DNA of 64,000 bases, taken from assembly GCF_003752155.1 (NCBI RefSeq), contig NZ_RJVG01000002.1, positions 248,001-312,000 of the forward strand. Direction: 5' to 3'. This stretch comes from Mobilisporobacter senegalensis (lineage in GTDB: Bacteria; Bacillota; Clostridia; Lachnospirales; Lachnospiraceae). Shown here in pieces: positions 20,585-29,068 of this stretch (its first letter is position 1; every line of letters begins with the position of its first letter). The translations under genes and the position numbers were made by a program. The notes below the pieces were generated by a model. That model was not told where the DNA came from and did not search any database. It worked only from the letters and a program-made list of their open reading frames with translations.

Positions 20585-21758
20585 ATATATTGACGAAGCA
20601 GAAAGTTTACTGATGCATACTTATAATCGGGCTAAGATAGTATTTGATAAGGGCGAAGGAGTATATCTGTATGATGTAAATGGGAAAAAGTATCTGGATT
20701 TTGCAGCAGGAATTGCAGTATTTGCCTTTGGATATGGGAATAAAGAATATAATGATGCTATAAAAATACAAATCGATAAGCTTATACATACTTCTAATCT
20801 GTATTATAATTTACCTATTATTGAGGCGGCGAAAAAGCTGATTAAAGCCAGCTATATGGATGAAGTATTTTTCACTAACAGCGGAACAGAGGCAATGGAA
20901 GGTGCCATTAAATTAGCAAAGAAATATGCTTACCAGAAGACTGGACACGCAAACCATGAAATCATATCAATGAATCAGTCTTTTCATGGAAGAAGCCTTG
21001 GAGCCTTGGCGGTAACAGGACAGCCCAAATATAAGAAGCCATTTGGACCTATGATTGAAGGGGTCGTATACGCAGAATTCAATCATTTAGAAAGTGTAAA
21101 AGAACTTGTAAATGAGAAGACCTGCGCCATTATTGTGGAACCCATTCAAGGAGAGGGGGGAATCTATCCGGCAACAAGTGAGTTCTTAGAAGGACTTAGA
21201 AAGATTTGTGATGACAATGATATTCTTTTGATCTTTGATGAAATCCAGTGTGGTATGGGAAGAACAGGCGATATGTTTGCTTATCAGGGATATGGAGTAA
21301 AACCAGATATTATAACAATAGCCAAAGCTTTAGGATGCGGATTGCCGGTAGGTGCATTTGCTGCCATTTATAAAGTAGCGGAGGCATTTAAGCCGGGGGA
21401 TCATGGAACTACCTATGGTGGGAATCCTTTAGCAGGGGCAGCAGTCAGTAAAGTATTTGATATGTTCGAGTCTGAAGGTATCCTTGAAAATGTGAAAGAA
21501 GTAGGTGGATATCTGGAGAAACAATTGGATTCCTTGGTAGAAAAATATGACTTTATTCTGGAAAGACGTGGCAAGGGGCTGATGCAGGGAATCGAATTGA
21601 ATAGAGAAGTCAAAAGCTACATTGATAAAGCAGCAGAAAAAGGATTGATCATAATATCAGGAGGTATGAATATTATCCGCTTTGTTCCACCTCTTATTAT
21701 TACTAAAGAGAATGTGGATGAGATGATTGGAATTCTAGAGGAGTGCTTTGGTGAGTAA
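20577..21758 (+). CDS. argD: Acetylornithine aminotransferase
   Basis: A 393-residue class III PLP aminotransferase converting N-acetylglutamate semialdehyde to N-acetylornithine. Visible are the [16 protein letters not shown] phosphate-binding helix start, [15 protein letters not shown] with the PLP-binding aspartate, and [13 protein letters not shown] with the Schiff-base lysine K250. It overlaps argB by 8 bp with GGGAGGT inside argB, so translation is coupled. No argF, argH or carAB follows; the operon instead runs into the structured element at 21767. Confidence 0.96.
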   Translation: MNKYIDEAESLLMHTYNRAKIVFDKGEGVYLYDVNGKKYLDFAAGIAVFAFGYGNKEYNDAIKIQIDKLIHTSNLYYNLPIIEAAKKLIKASYMDEVFFTNSGTEAMEGAIKLAKKYAYQKTGHANHEIISMNQSFHGRSLGALAVTGQPKYKKPFGPMIEGVVYAEFNHLESVKELVNEKTCAIIVEPIQGEGGIYPATSEFLEGLRKICDDNDILLIFDEIQCGMGRTGDMFAYQGYGVKPDIITIAKALGCGLPVGAFAAIYKVAEAFKPGDHGTTYGGNPLAGAAVSKVFDMFESEGILENVKEVGGYLEKQLDSLVEKYDFILERRGKGLMQGIELNREVKSYIDKAAEKGLIIISGGMNIIRFVPPLIITKENVDEMIGILEECFGE

Positions 21759-21766
21759 TATATAGA

Positions 21767-21995
21767 GTCAAAAGCCACGGTAATCTTTCATTTGAATAAG
21801 GATATATATTCAGATTGGCGTCGACCGGCTGAAAGTGGTTGTTTATCTTTCATTTAAGACCATGCAAAAATGTGAATTGCTTATTGAGCATTTTTGTACG
21901 TATATGGGCTTAATAAGAAAGATACCGCTTGAGGGAAAGGCAGCCAAATGAATATATATACCTTATTCCTTAAAAAATTAAGATGGGCTTTTGAC
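21767..21995 (+). ncRNA. Long nested-stem RNA-like element between argD and the ydcZ-like gene (class unknown)
   Basis: Successive complementary pairs fold about 229 nt into one long rod. P1: GTCAAAAGCC (21767-21776) with its exact complement (21986-21995). A 5-bp ATCTT/AAGAT pair follows. P3: 21794-21819 with 21943-21968, about 25 pairs and one bulge per side. Then comes an open internal bubble of 24 nt (21820-21843) against 18 nt (21925-21942). P4: 21844-21863 with 21904-21924. P5: CAAAAATG (21865-21872) with CATTTTTG (21889-21896). The order of closing helix, large bubble and terminal helix recalls 6S RNA, but I see no 6S sequence signature. A terminator and a transporter gene follow. The strand is assumed from the neighbours. 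Confidence 0.5.
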
Positions 21996-22055
21996 ATCGA
22001 ATTATATTTATATGCATAATTTTAACTAATTTGGAAAACATAATAGATAGTAAAT

Positions 22056-22090
22056 AAAAGGGGACGGATATTTAACGCTCCCTTTTTTAT
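22056..22090 (+). terminator. Intrinsic terminator ahead of the ydcZ-like gene
   Basis: AAAAGGGGACG and CGCTCCCTTTT form a hairpin with one wobble and one mismatch, followed by TTTTTTAT. It ends only 15 bp before the ydcZ-like ribosome binding site. It may close the argCJBD transcript or act as an attenuator for the transporter gene. Confidence 0.7.
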
Positions 22091-22117
22091 TTCCTGTCTG
22101 TTATGGAGGTGAAGAAT

Positions 22118-22552
22118 ATGATAGGTATTATTATTGCGATAATATCAGGTGCATTAATGAGTGTACAGGGTGTTTTTAATACTGGAGTAACAAAAGAGAC
22201 CAGTGTATGGGTATCTAGCAGTTTCGTTCAATTTACTGCGCTGATCGTCTGTCTGATTGCATGGTTTGTTACTGGAAGAGAAAGCAGCTTTTCAGAATTA
22301 TTTCAGGTTGAGAATAAATATATGCTCCTGGGTGGGGCAATTGGAGCTTTTATTACATTTACAGTAATAAAAAGTGTGGATATAGTAGGACCGACAAAGG
22401 CAGCAATGGTGATCGTAGTATCTCAATTAATTATAGCATACCTTATAGAATTATTTGGAATGTTCGGTATTGAAAAAGCAGATTTTGAATATCGAAAACT
22501 TTTCGGAGTAATCATTATTATAGCAGGGTTAATCACTTTTAAATGGGACTAA
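22118..22552 (+). CDS. DMT-superfamily membrane transporter, YdcZ/DUF606 type
   Basis: A 144-residue integral membrane protein with about five TM helices, starting MIGIIIAIISGALMSVQGVF. The N-terminal GALMSVQG-N sequence and the WFVTGRE / GGAIGAF blocks are typical of the YdcZ (DUF606) half-size members of the drug/metabolite transporter superfamily. Exported substrates are generally unknown. ATG 22118 is chosen because GGAGGTGA lies between it and the upstream ATG at 22103. YdcZ-type proteins often occur as pairs of half-transporters; only one copy is present here. Expression may depend on read-through of the terminator at 22056-22090. Confidence 0.8.
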   Translation: MIGIIIAIISGALMSVQGVFNTGVTKETSVWVSSSFVQFTALIVCLIAWFVTGRESSFSELFQVENKYMLLGGAIGAFITFTVIKSVDIVGPTKAAMVIVVSQLIIAYLIELFGMFGIEKADFEYRKLFGVIIIIAGLITFKWD

Positions 22553-22579
22553 AGAACTTCTAATAATTAGAAAAGCCTA

Positions 22580-22608
22580 TTGTAAATCTTGAATTTTTTA
22601 TGTAGAAT
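22580..22608 (+). promoter_or_regulatory. Predicted promoter of comEA
   Basis: TTGTAA, a 17-bp spacer and TAGAAT lie about 40 bp before comEA. Predicted by eye. Confidence 0.4.
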
Positions 22609-22649
22609 ATAATTGGTACTTAAAAATCACATAAGAAAAGGAAGATCAT

Positions 22650-23375
22650 ATGAGCAATAAAAAACTTGTAATAGGAATTATTACTGTGTTTTTTATTGGG
22701 GTAACAGGTTTCTTTTATAGTTTGGGTGCAGTAAAAGAGACGAAAGAAGATGTGATTCTTACAAAAGGTGCCTTAGAGAGAAAAGATACTATAACTAATG
22801 ATTCAAAAGAGTACAGTAGAAAAGAGGTTCAATCGGAAGAGGAAAGCTCTGGTAAGTTGCCTGATTCTAAAGATGTGAACAAAGAAGATCCAGTAAGTAC
22901 AGGAACGGATGCAACAGAACAGAAAGTATTCATTTATGTTCATGTATGCGGAGAAGTAAAAAAACCGGATGTATATTCTCTGGAAGAAGGCACCAGGGTA
23001 ATTGATGCGGTGCAAAAGGCTGGAGGATTTACGAAAACAGCCGCAAAAGAATATATAAATCAAGCCAGAATAGTTGTGGATGGAGAACAATTATATATTC
23101 CATCCATAGATGAAGTTCAGGATATGAATTTACTTGATGAAAGAGAGATCGCTAATGGTCAGGAAAGTTCTTCAAAATCAACATTGGTAAATATCAATAC
23201 TGCTTCCATGGAAGGATTAATGACTTTACCAGGAATTGGAGAGTCTAAAGCAAAAAGTATTATTACATATCGTGAAGAAAATGGAACTTTTAAATCAATA
23301 GAAGAATTAAAGAATATAGTAGGAATCAAAGAAGGGGTTTATCAAAAAATCTCTGATTTAATTACTGTGAATTGA
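22650..23375 (+). CDS. comEA: Competence/DNA uptake protein ComEA
   Basis: A 241-residue ComEA, the membrane-anchored DNA receptor of natural transformation. An N-terminal TM anchor (residues 4-24) is followed by a charged low-complexity stalk of about 65 residues, a SLBB domain (FIYVHVCGEVKKPDVYSLEE) near 91-150, and a C-terminal helix-hairpin-helix DNA-binding domain (VNINTASMEGLMTLPGIGES) from about 177. Start ATG follows AAAAGGAAG. Its usual partner comEC lies 3.2 kb downstream, separated by a two-component system and a lipoprotein gene; comEB is absent, as is common in anaerobes. Competence has rarely been shown in this group, so the activity is uncertain. Confidence 0.93.
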   Translation: MSNKKLVIGIITVFFIGVTGFFYSLGAVKETKEDVILTKGALERKDTITNDSKEYSRKEVQSEEESSGKLPDSKDVNKEDPVSTGTDATEQKVFIYVHVCGEVKKPDVYSLEEGTRVIDAVQKAGGFTKTAAKEYINQARIVVDGEQLYIPSIDEVQDMNLLDEREIANGQESSSKSTLVNINTASMEGLMTLPGIGESKAKSIITYREENGTFKSIEELKNIVGIKEGVYQKISDLITVN

Positions 23376-23385
23376 GGTGGAAGAA

Positions 23386-24075
23386 TTGAGCAAGAGAGTA
23401 CTGGTAGTAGATGACGAGAAATTAATTGTTAAGGGAATACGTTTTAGTCTGGAACAGGACGGTATGGAAGTTGACTGTGCCTATGATGGAGAGGAAGCTT
23501 TAGAGGCGGCCAGACAGAGAGAGTATGATGTGGTACTTTTAGATGTCATGCTTCCAAAACTTACAGGTTTTGAAGTATGCCAGCAAATAAGAGAATTCTC
23601 AAGTATGCCGATTATCATGTTAACAGCAAAAGGTGATGACATGGATAAGATATTGGGATTAGAGTATGGTGCAGACGACTATATTACAAAACCATTCAAC
23701 ATCTTGGAAGTAAAAGCCAGAATCAAAGCAATTATACGTAGAAACGGCAAAAGACAAGTTGGAGAAGAAGCTTCAAAAATAGTTGAATTTGGCGATTTAA
23801 GAGTGGATTGCGAAAGCAGAAGAGTCTACATTGAGAATAAAGAAGTGAATCTGACAGCAAAAGAATTTGATCTATTAGAATTACTTATGTTTAATCCAAA
23901 TAAAGTATATAGTCGTGATAGTTTATTAAATACTGTTTGGGGATATGACTATCCAGGTGATGTTCGTACGGTGGATGTTCATATTCGTAGACTTCGTGAA
24001 AAAATAGAAACTAATCCAAGTGAACCAAAATATATACATACAAAATGGGGTGTAGGATATTTTTTCCAGAATTAA
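23386..24075 (+). CDS. OmpR-family response regulator
   Basis: About 229 residues: an N-terminal receiver with VLVVDDEK, the phosphorylated aspartate D53 in VVLLDVMLPK and the conserved lysine in DDYITKPFN, followed by a C-terminal winged helix (VNLTAKEFDLLELLM ... VDVHIRRLREKIE). TTG 23386 is preferred because GAGGTGG lies 5 bp upstream; the frame also allows GTG at 23377, only 1 bp after the comEA stop. It forms a two-component system with the kinase encoded next and sits inside the comEA-comEC interval. Confidence 0.93.
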   Translation: MSKRVLVVDDEKLIVKGIRFSLEQDGMEVDCAYDGEEALEAARQREYDVVLLDVMLPKLTGFEVCQQIREFSSMPIIMLTAKGDDMDKILGLEYGADDYITKPFNILEVKARIKAIIRRNGKRQVGEEASKIVEFGDLRVDCESRRVYIENKEVNLTAKEFDLLELLMFNPNKVYSRDSLLNTVWGYDYPGDVRTVDVHIRRLREKIETNPSEPKYIHTKWGVGYFFQN

Positions 24076-24100
24076 AATCAAAAATAAATACTTAAGAAGT

Positions 24101-25492
24101 ATGAAGGCTCAGCTCTTTGCAGTGTTAATTCTCTTAGGTGTAATACCTATGACGATATTTGCATGGGTTTTGATTCATACCTATTATGATGAGGCTATTA
24201 ATCAAAGAATTAGTAGCCTTCAAAATCATGGTAATATTATATCAAATCTTTTAGTGACTACAGGATACATGACAGATAATACAATATCTGAGGTGAATTC
24301 TGAAATTGCACAGGTTGCTAATATTTATGAAGGAAGAATCCTTGTAGTGGATAATAATCTTAAAATCATAAAAGATTCTTATGCATTAGAAGAGGGCAAA
24401 ACATTAATTTCAAAAGAAGCAATAAAAAGTTTTGAGGGAAATAAAAGCCAATATACAGATAAGGGCAAACAGTATGTAGAAATGACAATACCAGTTAATC
24501 ATCCTGACTCTGGGAAGACTGTAGGAGTAATTATTATGAGCTTTTCCACAAAGAATATGGATACCATATCTGATATGTTGGAACAAAAGGCAACAATTAT
24601 AATTATTACTATATCTACCATAGTTTTTCTTTTTGCTTTCTTTTATTCCAGCAAGCTGACACAACCTTTTAAGCGGGTTACAAGTTCTATTGACCGTTTA
24701 TCAGAAGGCTATATGGATGAAGATGTTTCCATTAAAGGATTCTCTGAGATGGAAAGTATTTCAGAATCCTTTAATCAGATGATCTCAAGAATGAAACAAT
24801 TAGAAGATTCCAGACAGGAATTTGTATCTAATGTATCTCACGAATTAAAAACTCCCATTACTTCCATGAAAGTGCTTGCAGATTCTCTGTTACAGCAAGA
24901 AGGAGTTCCGGCAGAACTTTATCAAGAGTTCCTGGTGGATATTGCAGAAGAAATCGATCGTGAGAATAAAATTATCAATGATTTATTATCATTAGTTAAG
25001 TTAGATAAGAAATCCGGTGAGATGCATATTTCAACCATTAATATTAATGAGCTGTTAGAGCAGATCATGAAACGTTTACGTCCAATCGCTGCCAAGAGAA
25101 ATATTGAATTAGTATTTGAAAGTTTCAGGCCGGTCATTGCAGAAGTGGATGAAGTGAAGATATCATTAGCATTATCAAATCTGATTGAGAATGCAATTAA
25201 ATATAATTTTGATGAAGGCTGGGTAAGAGTTTCTTTAAATGCTGACCACAAGTTCTTTTATGTAAAAGTATCAGATTCTGGTGTTGGTATTCCGGAGGAT
25301 GCACAAAATGCTATCTTCGAACGTTTTTACAGAGTGGATAAAGCCAGGTCCAGAGAAACGGGTGGGACAGGCCTTGGTCTTTCTATCACAAGAAATGCCA
25401 TCCTTATGCACAGAGGAGCAATTAAAGTTTATAGTAAAGAAAATGAAGGAACAACATTTACAGTGAGGGTACCCCTTAACTACATTGCATAG
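24101..25492 (+). CDS. Sensor histidine kinase with HAMP domain
   Basis: A 463-residue membrane kinase: TM1 about 4-26, an extracellular sensor of about 135 residues, TM2 about 164-183, HAMP 184-237, HisKA with H247 in VSNVSHELKTPITS, and the HATPase with NLIENAIKYN, DSGVGIPED and GTGLGLSI. It phosphorylates the response regulator encoded just upstream. No ribosome binding site precedes ATG 24101. The frame stays open upstream to 24056 and reads IFSRIKIKNKYLRS, a basic stretch typical of a cytoplasmic N-terminus, so a non-AUG start (for example ATT at 24059) overlapping the response regulator gene is possible. The gene ends 8 bp inside the next open frame, suggesting coupled expression with the GerM lipoprotein. 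Confidence 0.92.
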   Translation: MKAQLFAVLILLGVIPMTIFAWVLIHTYYDEAINQRISSLQNHGNIISNLLVTTGYMTDNTISEVNSEIAQVANIYEGRILVVDNNLKIIKDSYALEEGKTLISKEAIKSFEGNKSQYTDKGKQYVEMTIPVNHPDSGKTVGVIIMSFSTKNMDTISDMLEQKATIIIITISTIVFLFAFFYSSKLTQPFKRVTSSIDRLSEGYMDEDVSIKGFSEMESISESFNQMISRMKQLEDSRQEFVSNVSHELKTPITSMKVLADSLLQQEGVPAELYQEFLVDIAEEIDRENKIINDLLSLVKLDKKSGEMHISTININELLEQIMKRLRPIAAKRNIELVFESFRPVIAEVDEVKISLALSNLIENAIKYNFDEGWVRVSLNADHKFFYVKVSDSGVGIPEDAQNAIFERFYRVDKARSRETGGTGLGLSITRNAILMHRGAIKVYSKENEGTTFTVRVPLNYIA

Positions 25493-25520
25493 AAGATCAA
25501 TAAGCATGAAAGGAAGAACT

Positions 25521-26486
25521 ATGAAGAAACGATTCACCGAATCAAAATTAAGAATTTTTCTTTATATTGGTATGATTCTATTGTTCTGTTCTTCATTTAC
25601 AGGATGTAAAAAGGAAGAACAAAAAAGTGATGAATCAGAATATAAGGTATACTACCTGGACAGTGAAGAAGCAAGGGTAGTAGGTGAGCCATATGAACCA
25701 GAGGGAAACGATACTACAGAATTACTGGAAGAGTTCTTACTGCAATTGGATTTAAATCCCAAGAATTTATCTTATAAAAAAGCAAAACCGGATAATGTGA
25801 CTATTAAAGATTATAAACTAACAGATGACGGACAGTTATCACTGAATTTTGATGTGAATTATAAAAGTCTTACAGGAATTTCAGAGATTTTATGCCGGGC
25901 AGCAATTGTTAAAACTTTAGGTCAGATTGATGGCATTGAATATATTGAGTTTAATGTTAATGGGCAGCCACTTATGAATACCAATGAGAAACCAATTGGA
26001 TTCATGAAAAGAGATGATTTTATTGAGAACACCGGTGGTGAAACAGATTATACCCAGGAAGTTACTATGACATTATTTTTTGCAAATAAAAAGGGGAATG
26101 CCCTGGTTGAAACAAGAGTAACTAAGATCTATGATGGAACCATTTCTATGGAGCAATTAATTATTGAGCAGCTTATTAAAGGACCAAGTGTGATTAAAGG
26201 CACCAAAGAAGGGACTTTGTATCCAACCATTCCATCCTCTGTTTCTTTAATTAAAGTATCAACGAAAGATGGAGTATGTTATGTTGATCTAAGTAAGGAA
26301 TTTCTTGAGAAGATACCGGAGATTACGGATCAAGTAGCCATTTATTCTGTTGTAAATTCTTTAGTAGAGATGCCTTCCGTAAATAAGGTCAAATTCTTAA
26401 TTGAGGGAGAAGAACATAAGACATATCGAGAGACTATGACTTTTAATGAATTTTTTGAACGTAATTTAGATATTGTAAAAGAATAA
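25521..26486 (+). CDS. GerM-domain lipoprotein
   Basis: A 321-residue secreted lipoprotein. The signal has KKRFTESKLR, a hydrophobic core (IFLYIGMILLFCSS) and a lipobox ending at the cysteine of SFTGCKKEE. Two GerMN-type domains follow (about 40-160 and 175-310), each with the VYYLD / VTMTLFFANKKG strand opening and the LIEQLIKGP-type helix; the second ends with VCYVDLSKEFLEK. GerM domains occur in Bacillus spore germination/sporulation lipoproteins and in LpqB-type partners of sensor kinases. Placed directly after a sensor kinase, it may be an extracellular accessory protein of that two-component system, as LpqB is for MtrB in actinobacteria. ATG 25521 follows AAAGGAAG. Confidence 0.8.
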   Translation: MKKRFTESKLRIFLYIGMILLFCSSFTGCKKEEQKSDESEYKVYYLDSEEARVVGEPYEPEGNDTTELLEEFLLQLDLNPKNLSYKKAKPDNVTIKDYKLTDDGQLSLNFDVNYKSLTGISEILCRAAIVKTLGQIDGIEYIEFNVNGQPLMNTNEKPIGFMKRDDFIENTGGETDYTQEVTMTLFFANKKGNALVETRVTKIYDGTISMEQLIIEQLIKGPSVIKGTKEGTLYPTIPSSVSLIKVSTKDGVCYVDLSKEFLEKIPEITDQVAIYSVVNSLVEMPSVNKVKFLIEGEEHKTYRETMTFNEFFERNLDIVKE

Positions 26487-26488
26487 TA

Positions 26489-26529
26489 CAGGCAATTGCA
26501 AAACTATTTTAGAGTTTTGCAATTGCCTG
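26489..26529 (+). terminator. Strong hairpin after the GerM lipoprotein gene
   Basis: A perfect 17-bp stem: CAGGCAATTGCAAAACT (26489-26505) with its complement (26513-26529), loop ATTTTAG. There is no T-run after it, so it may attenuate or stabilise rather than fully end transcription before comEC. Confidence 0.6.
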
Positions 26530-26557
26530 GTCTAAAAATAAATAAGGGGGAATGTAT

Positions 26558-28969
26558 TTGATAAAAAGGCCCTTTGTAGTTATACTTCTTAGTTTTATTC
26601 TGGGAAGCATGCTCACGAAATTTAAGGCGCCAGTTGTATTTGGAGTGATAAGTACTGTATTAATATTGATCATATTAATATTATATATTTTAAAGTTATC
26701 CAACAGATATGTAAATTCTCTGGATCAATTTTTAATTTTACTGCCACTCTTTCTCTACTTTGGATTCGTACTAATGAGCAGGCAGCAGGTTAAGAATCCC
26801 ATGGATGAACTATTTGCTGATAAAATTATGGGAAATATCACTGGCACTGTTTCTATGATTGTGGATAAAGGTGAGAACACAGTCATTTATCTAAAGAATA
26901 ATCAAATTAAAATTTCTAAACATTCAACGCTTTTTCTAAGCGATCAATTAATCCTATATTCAAAGAATGAAAAACAATTAAAGATAGGTAATAAAATCAG
27001 CGTAGATGGTGAAATCCATAAATTTAAGCCAGCTACCAACTATGGTCAATTTGATGAAGCCTCTTATTATAATATTGGTGGAATAGACTATAAAGTATAT
27101 GAAAAACATACCCTGATCATAGATCCAAAGTATAACTGGTTAAAGCAGAGGTTATATGAGTTGAAGTTAAAACTGGTAAGGGTTTATTCCAGTATTCTTA
27201 ATGATAAGAATGCAGGAATTGTATCTGCAATGCTTCTTGGAGAAAAGTCTTTACTGGAGGAAGAAATTAAAGAATTATATCAACAAAATGGAATCACTCA
27301 TATCTTAGCCATTTCCGGATTTCATGTATCATTAATCGGATTGACATTCTATAAAATTCTAAATCAAATTGGATTAAACCAATTAGCGTCTACTCTGATT
27401 TCTACATTTACCATCTACTGTTATGGAGTCTTAACTAATTTTAGTGTATCCACCAATAGAGCAGTGGTCATGCTTATCGTAAGTCTTTTTGCCAATGTAA
27501 TCGGGCGTACTTATGATCTTCTTTCTGCAATATCATTAAGTGCACTTCTTATTCTGATACAAAATCCTATGGAGATTTATGATGCAGGCTTTCTATTATC
27601 ATTTGGAGCTGTTCTGGGGATAGGAATTATCACACCTTTATTCACAAAATTTACAGATAATATATTTGAAGATGTACTTAGGAAATATAAAGTAAATGAT
27701 AATAGTAATATTGATAATAAGCATTTTTTGAAATTTCTAAAAGGTGTTACAAATAGCATCTTTCTCTGTATTAGTATTAATCTTATAACCCTTCCAATTT
27801 TAATATACTTTTTCTATGAGCTGCCGGTTTACAGCCTGATTGTTAATTTATTAATTATTCCACCTATGTCTGTTTTAACATATCTTATGATAATTGGAGG
27901 AATGGCTGGCTGCTTTCACCACCATCTTGGGACTTTCTTTATAGGAGGAGCCCATTATATTCTTGAAGCATATCAAACTATGTGCGAGTTTTTTCAGAGT
28001 ATGCCAGGGCACATGCTTATAGTGGGAAAGCCGGCTTTCATTCAGATCATAATATATTATGGTATCCTGATCACCTTTGTTTTTGTAATGAAGAGATATG
28101 AGAAAAAACGTTGTTTTCTTATTCTGATTTTACTTTTTATAATATTTATCCATAAAAATGAAAAAGGCCTTACCATAACCTTTCTAGATGTATCTCAGGG
28201 GGATGGTATCTTTATCCACTCGGATAGTGGAACGACCTATCTTATTGATGGAGGAAGCAGTGACGTATCAAAGGTTGGAGAGTATCGCCTGGAACCATTT
28301 CTTAAGGCCAGTGGAATCAGTACAATAGATTATGCTCTTGTGACTCATGCAGATTCTGATCATATCAGTGGATTAAAGGAGCTGTTAGGTGGAAGGAATG
28401 AAATAAAAGTGAAATACTTAGTATTACCTGATACTTCCTTTAAAGATGAAGCCTATGAAGAATTGGTTTCTTTAGCCAAGAGTAATAAGACAAAAGTACT
28501 TTACATAGAGAAGGGGGATATCATTCAAGATGGCGATCTATCTATGACCTGCCTCCATCCAACCCCTGATTATAAAACCACATCCAGAAATGGATATTCT
28601 ACAGTGTTGAGCCTGGAATATAAAGATTTTAAAGCATTATTTGTAGGGGATATTGAAAAAGATGGAGAAAAAATGATTCTGGAGGAAAAGAATCCGAAAG
28701 GTGAGAAACTATTATTAGATTATGATCTGCTAAAGGTTGCACATCATGGTTCCAAATATTCCAGCCATGTAGAATTTCTTAAATCTGCATTGCCGGAAAT
28801 ATCAATTATATCGTGTGGCAGGAATAACCGATACGGGCATCCACACCCGGAGCTGCTAAAGAGGCTTGAAGAGGCAGGAAGTCGGATCATGGGAACTTAT
28901 GAGAAGGGGGCAATCACCCTGTGGACGGATGGTGAAAAGTTCATAATAAAAAGCTTTCTGGATCAATGA
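26558..28969 (+). CDS. comEC: DNA internalisation-related competence protein ComEC/Rec2
   Basis: An 803-residue polytopic channel that moves single-stranded DNA across the membrane. Order: an N-terminal DUF4131 region with TMs (1-60) and an OB-like loop (95-200); the Competence domain from about residue 215 (GIVSAMLLGEKS, NGITHILAISGFHVSLIG) through many TM helices to about 530; a C-terminal metallo-beta-lactamase domain (TFLDVSQGDGIFI, VTHADSDHISG, LKVAHHGSKYSS). TTG 26558 is preferred because AAGGGGG lies 7 bp ahead; ATG 26552 is too close to it. The strong hairpin upstream separates it from the GerM gene. Confidence 0.94.
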   Translation: MIKRPFVVILLSFILGSMLTKFKAPVVFGVISTVLILIILILYILKLSNRYVNSLDQFLILLPLFLYFGFVLMSRQQVKNPMDELFADKIMGNITGTVSMIVDKGENTVIYLKNNQIKISKHSTLFLSDQLILYSKNEKQLKIGNKISVDGEIHKFKPATNYGQFDEASYYNIGGIDYKVYEKHTLIIDPKYNWLKQRLYELKLKLVRVYSSILNDKNAGIVSAMLLGEKSLLEEEIKELYQQNGITHILAISGFHVSLIGLTFYKILNQIGLNQLASTLISTFTIYCYGVLTNFSVSTNRAVVMLIVSLFANVIGRTYDLLSAISLSALLILIQNPMEIYDAGFLLSFGAVLGIGIITPLFTKFTDNIFEDVLRKYKVNDNSNIDNKHFLKFLKGVTNSIFLCISINLITLPILIYFFYELPVYSLIVNLLIIPPMSVLTYLMIIGGMAGCFHHHLGTFFIGGAHYILEAYQTMCEFFQSMPGHMLIVGKPAFIQIIIYYGILITFVFVMKRYEKKRCFLILILLFIIFIHKNEKGLTITFLDVSQGDGIFIHSDSGTTYLIDGGSSDVSKVGEYRLEPFLKASGISTIDYALVTHADSDHISGLKELLGGRNEIKVKYLVLPDTSFKDEAYEELVSLAKSNKTKVLYIEKGDIIQDGDLSMTCLHPTPDYKTTSRNGYSTVLSLEYKDFKALFVGDIEKDGEKMILEEKNPKGEKLLLDYDLLKVAHHGSKYSSHVEFLKSALPEISIISCGRNNRYGHPHPELLKRLEEAGSRIMGTYEKGAITLWTDGEKFIIKSFLDQ

Positions 28970-29006
28970 GGTGCTGTTCCCATCACCGATCTTTAGAAGA
29001 ATTGAC

Positions 29007-29048
29007 TTGACAAAAGTATTCATTAATTTTACAATGAGTATATACTCA
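29007..29048 (+). promoter_or_regulatory. tetR promoter with palindromic operator
   Basis: TTGACA (29007-29012), 17-bp spacer, TACAAT (29030-29035), then the perfect 14-bp palindrome TGAGTATATACTCA at 29035-29048, overlapping the end of the -10 box and the expected transcription start. It lies 20 bp before the TetR-family gene, so autorepression is very likely. Confidence 0.75.
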
Positions 29049-29068
29049 CTCAAAAAAGGAGGAGATTT

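Noticed and set aside
21767-21995. Known riboswitch (lysine, cobalamin, SAM, c-di-GMP classes) or a signal recognition particle RNA
   Set aside because: None of the conserved core sequences of these classes as I know them is present; only the general shape is RNA-like.
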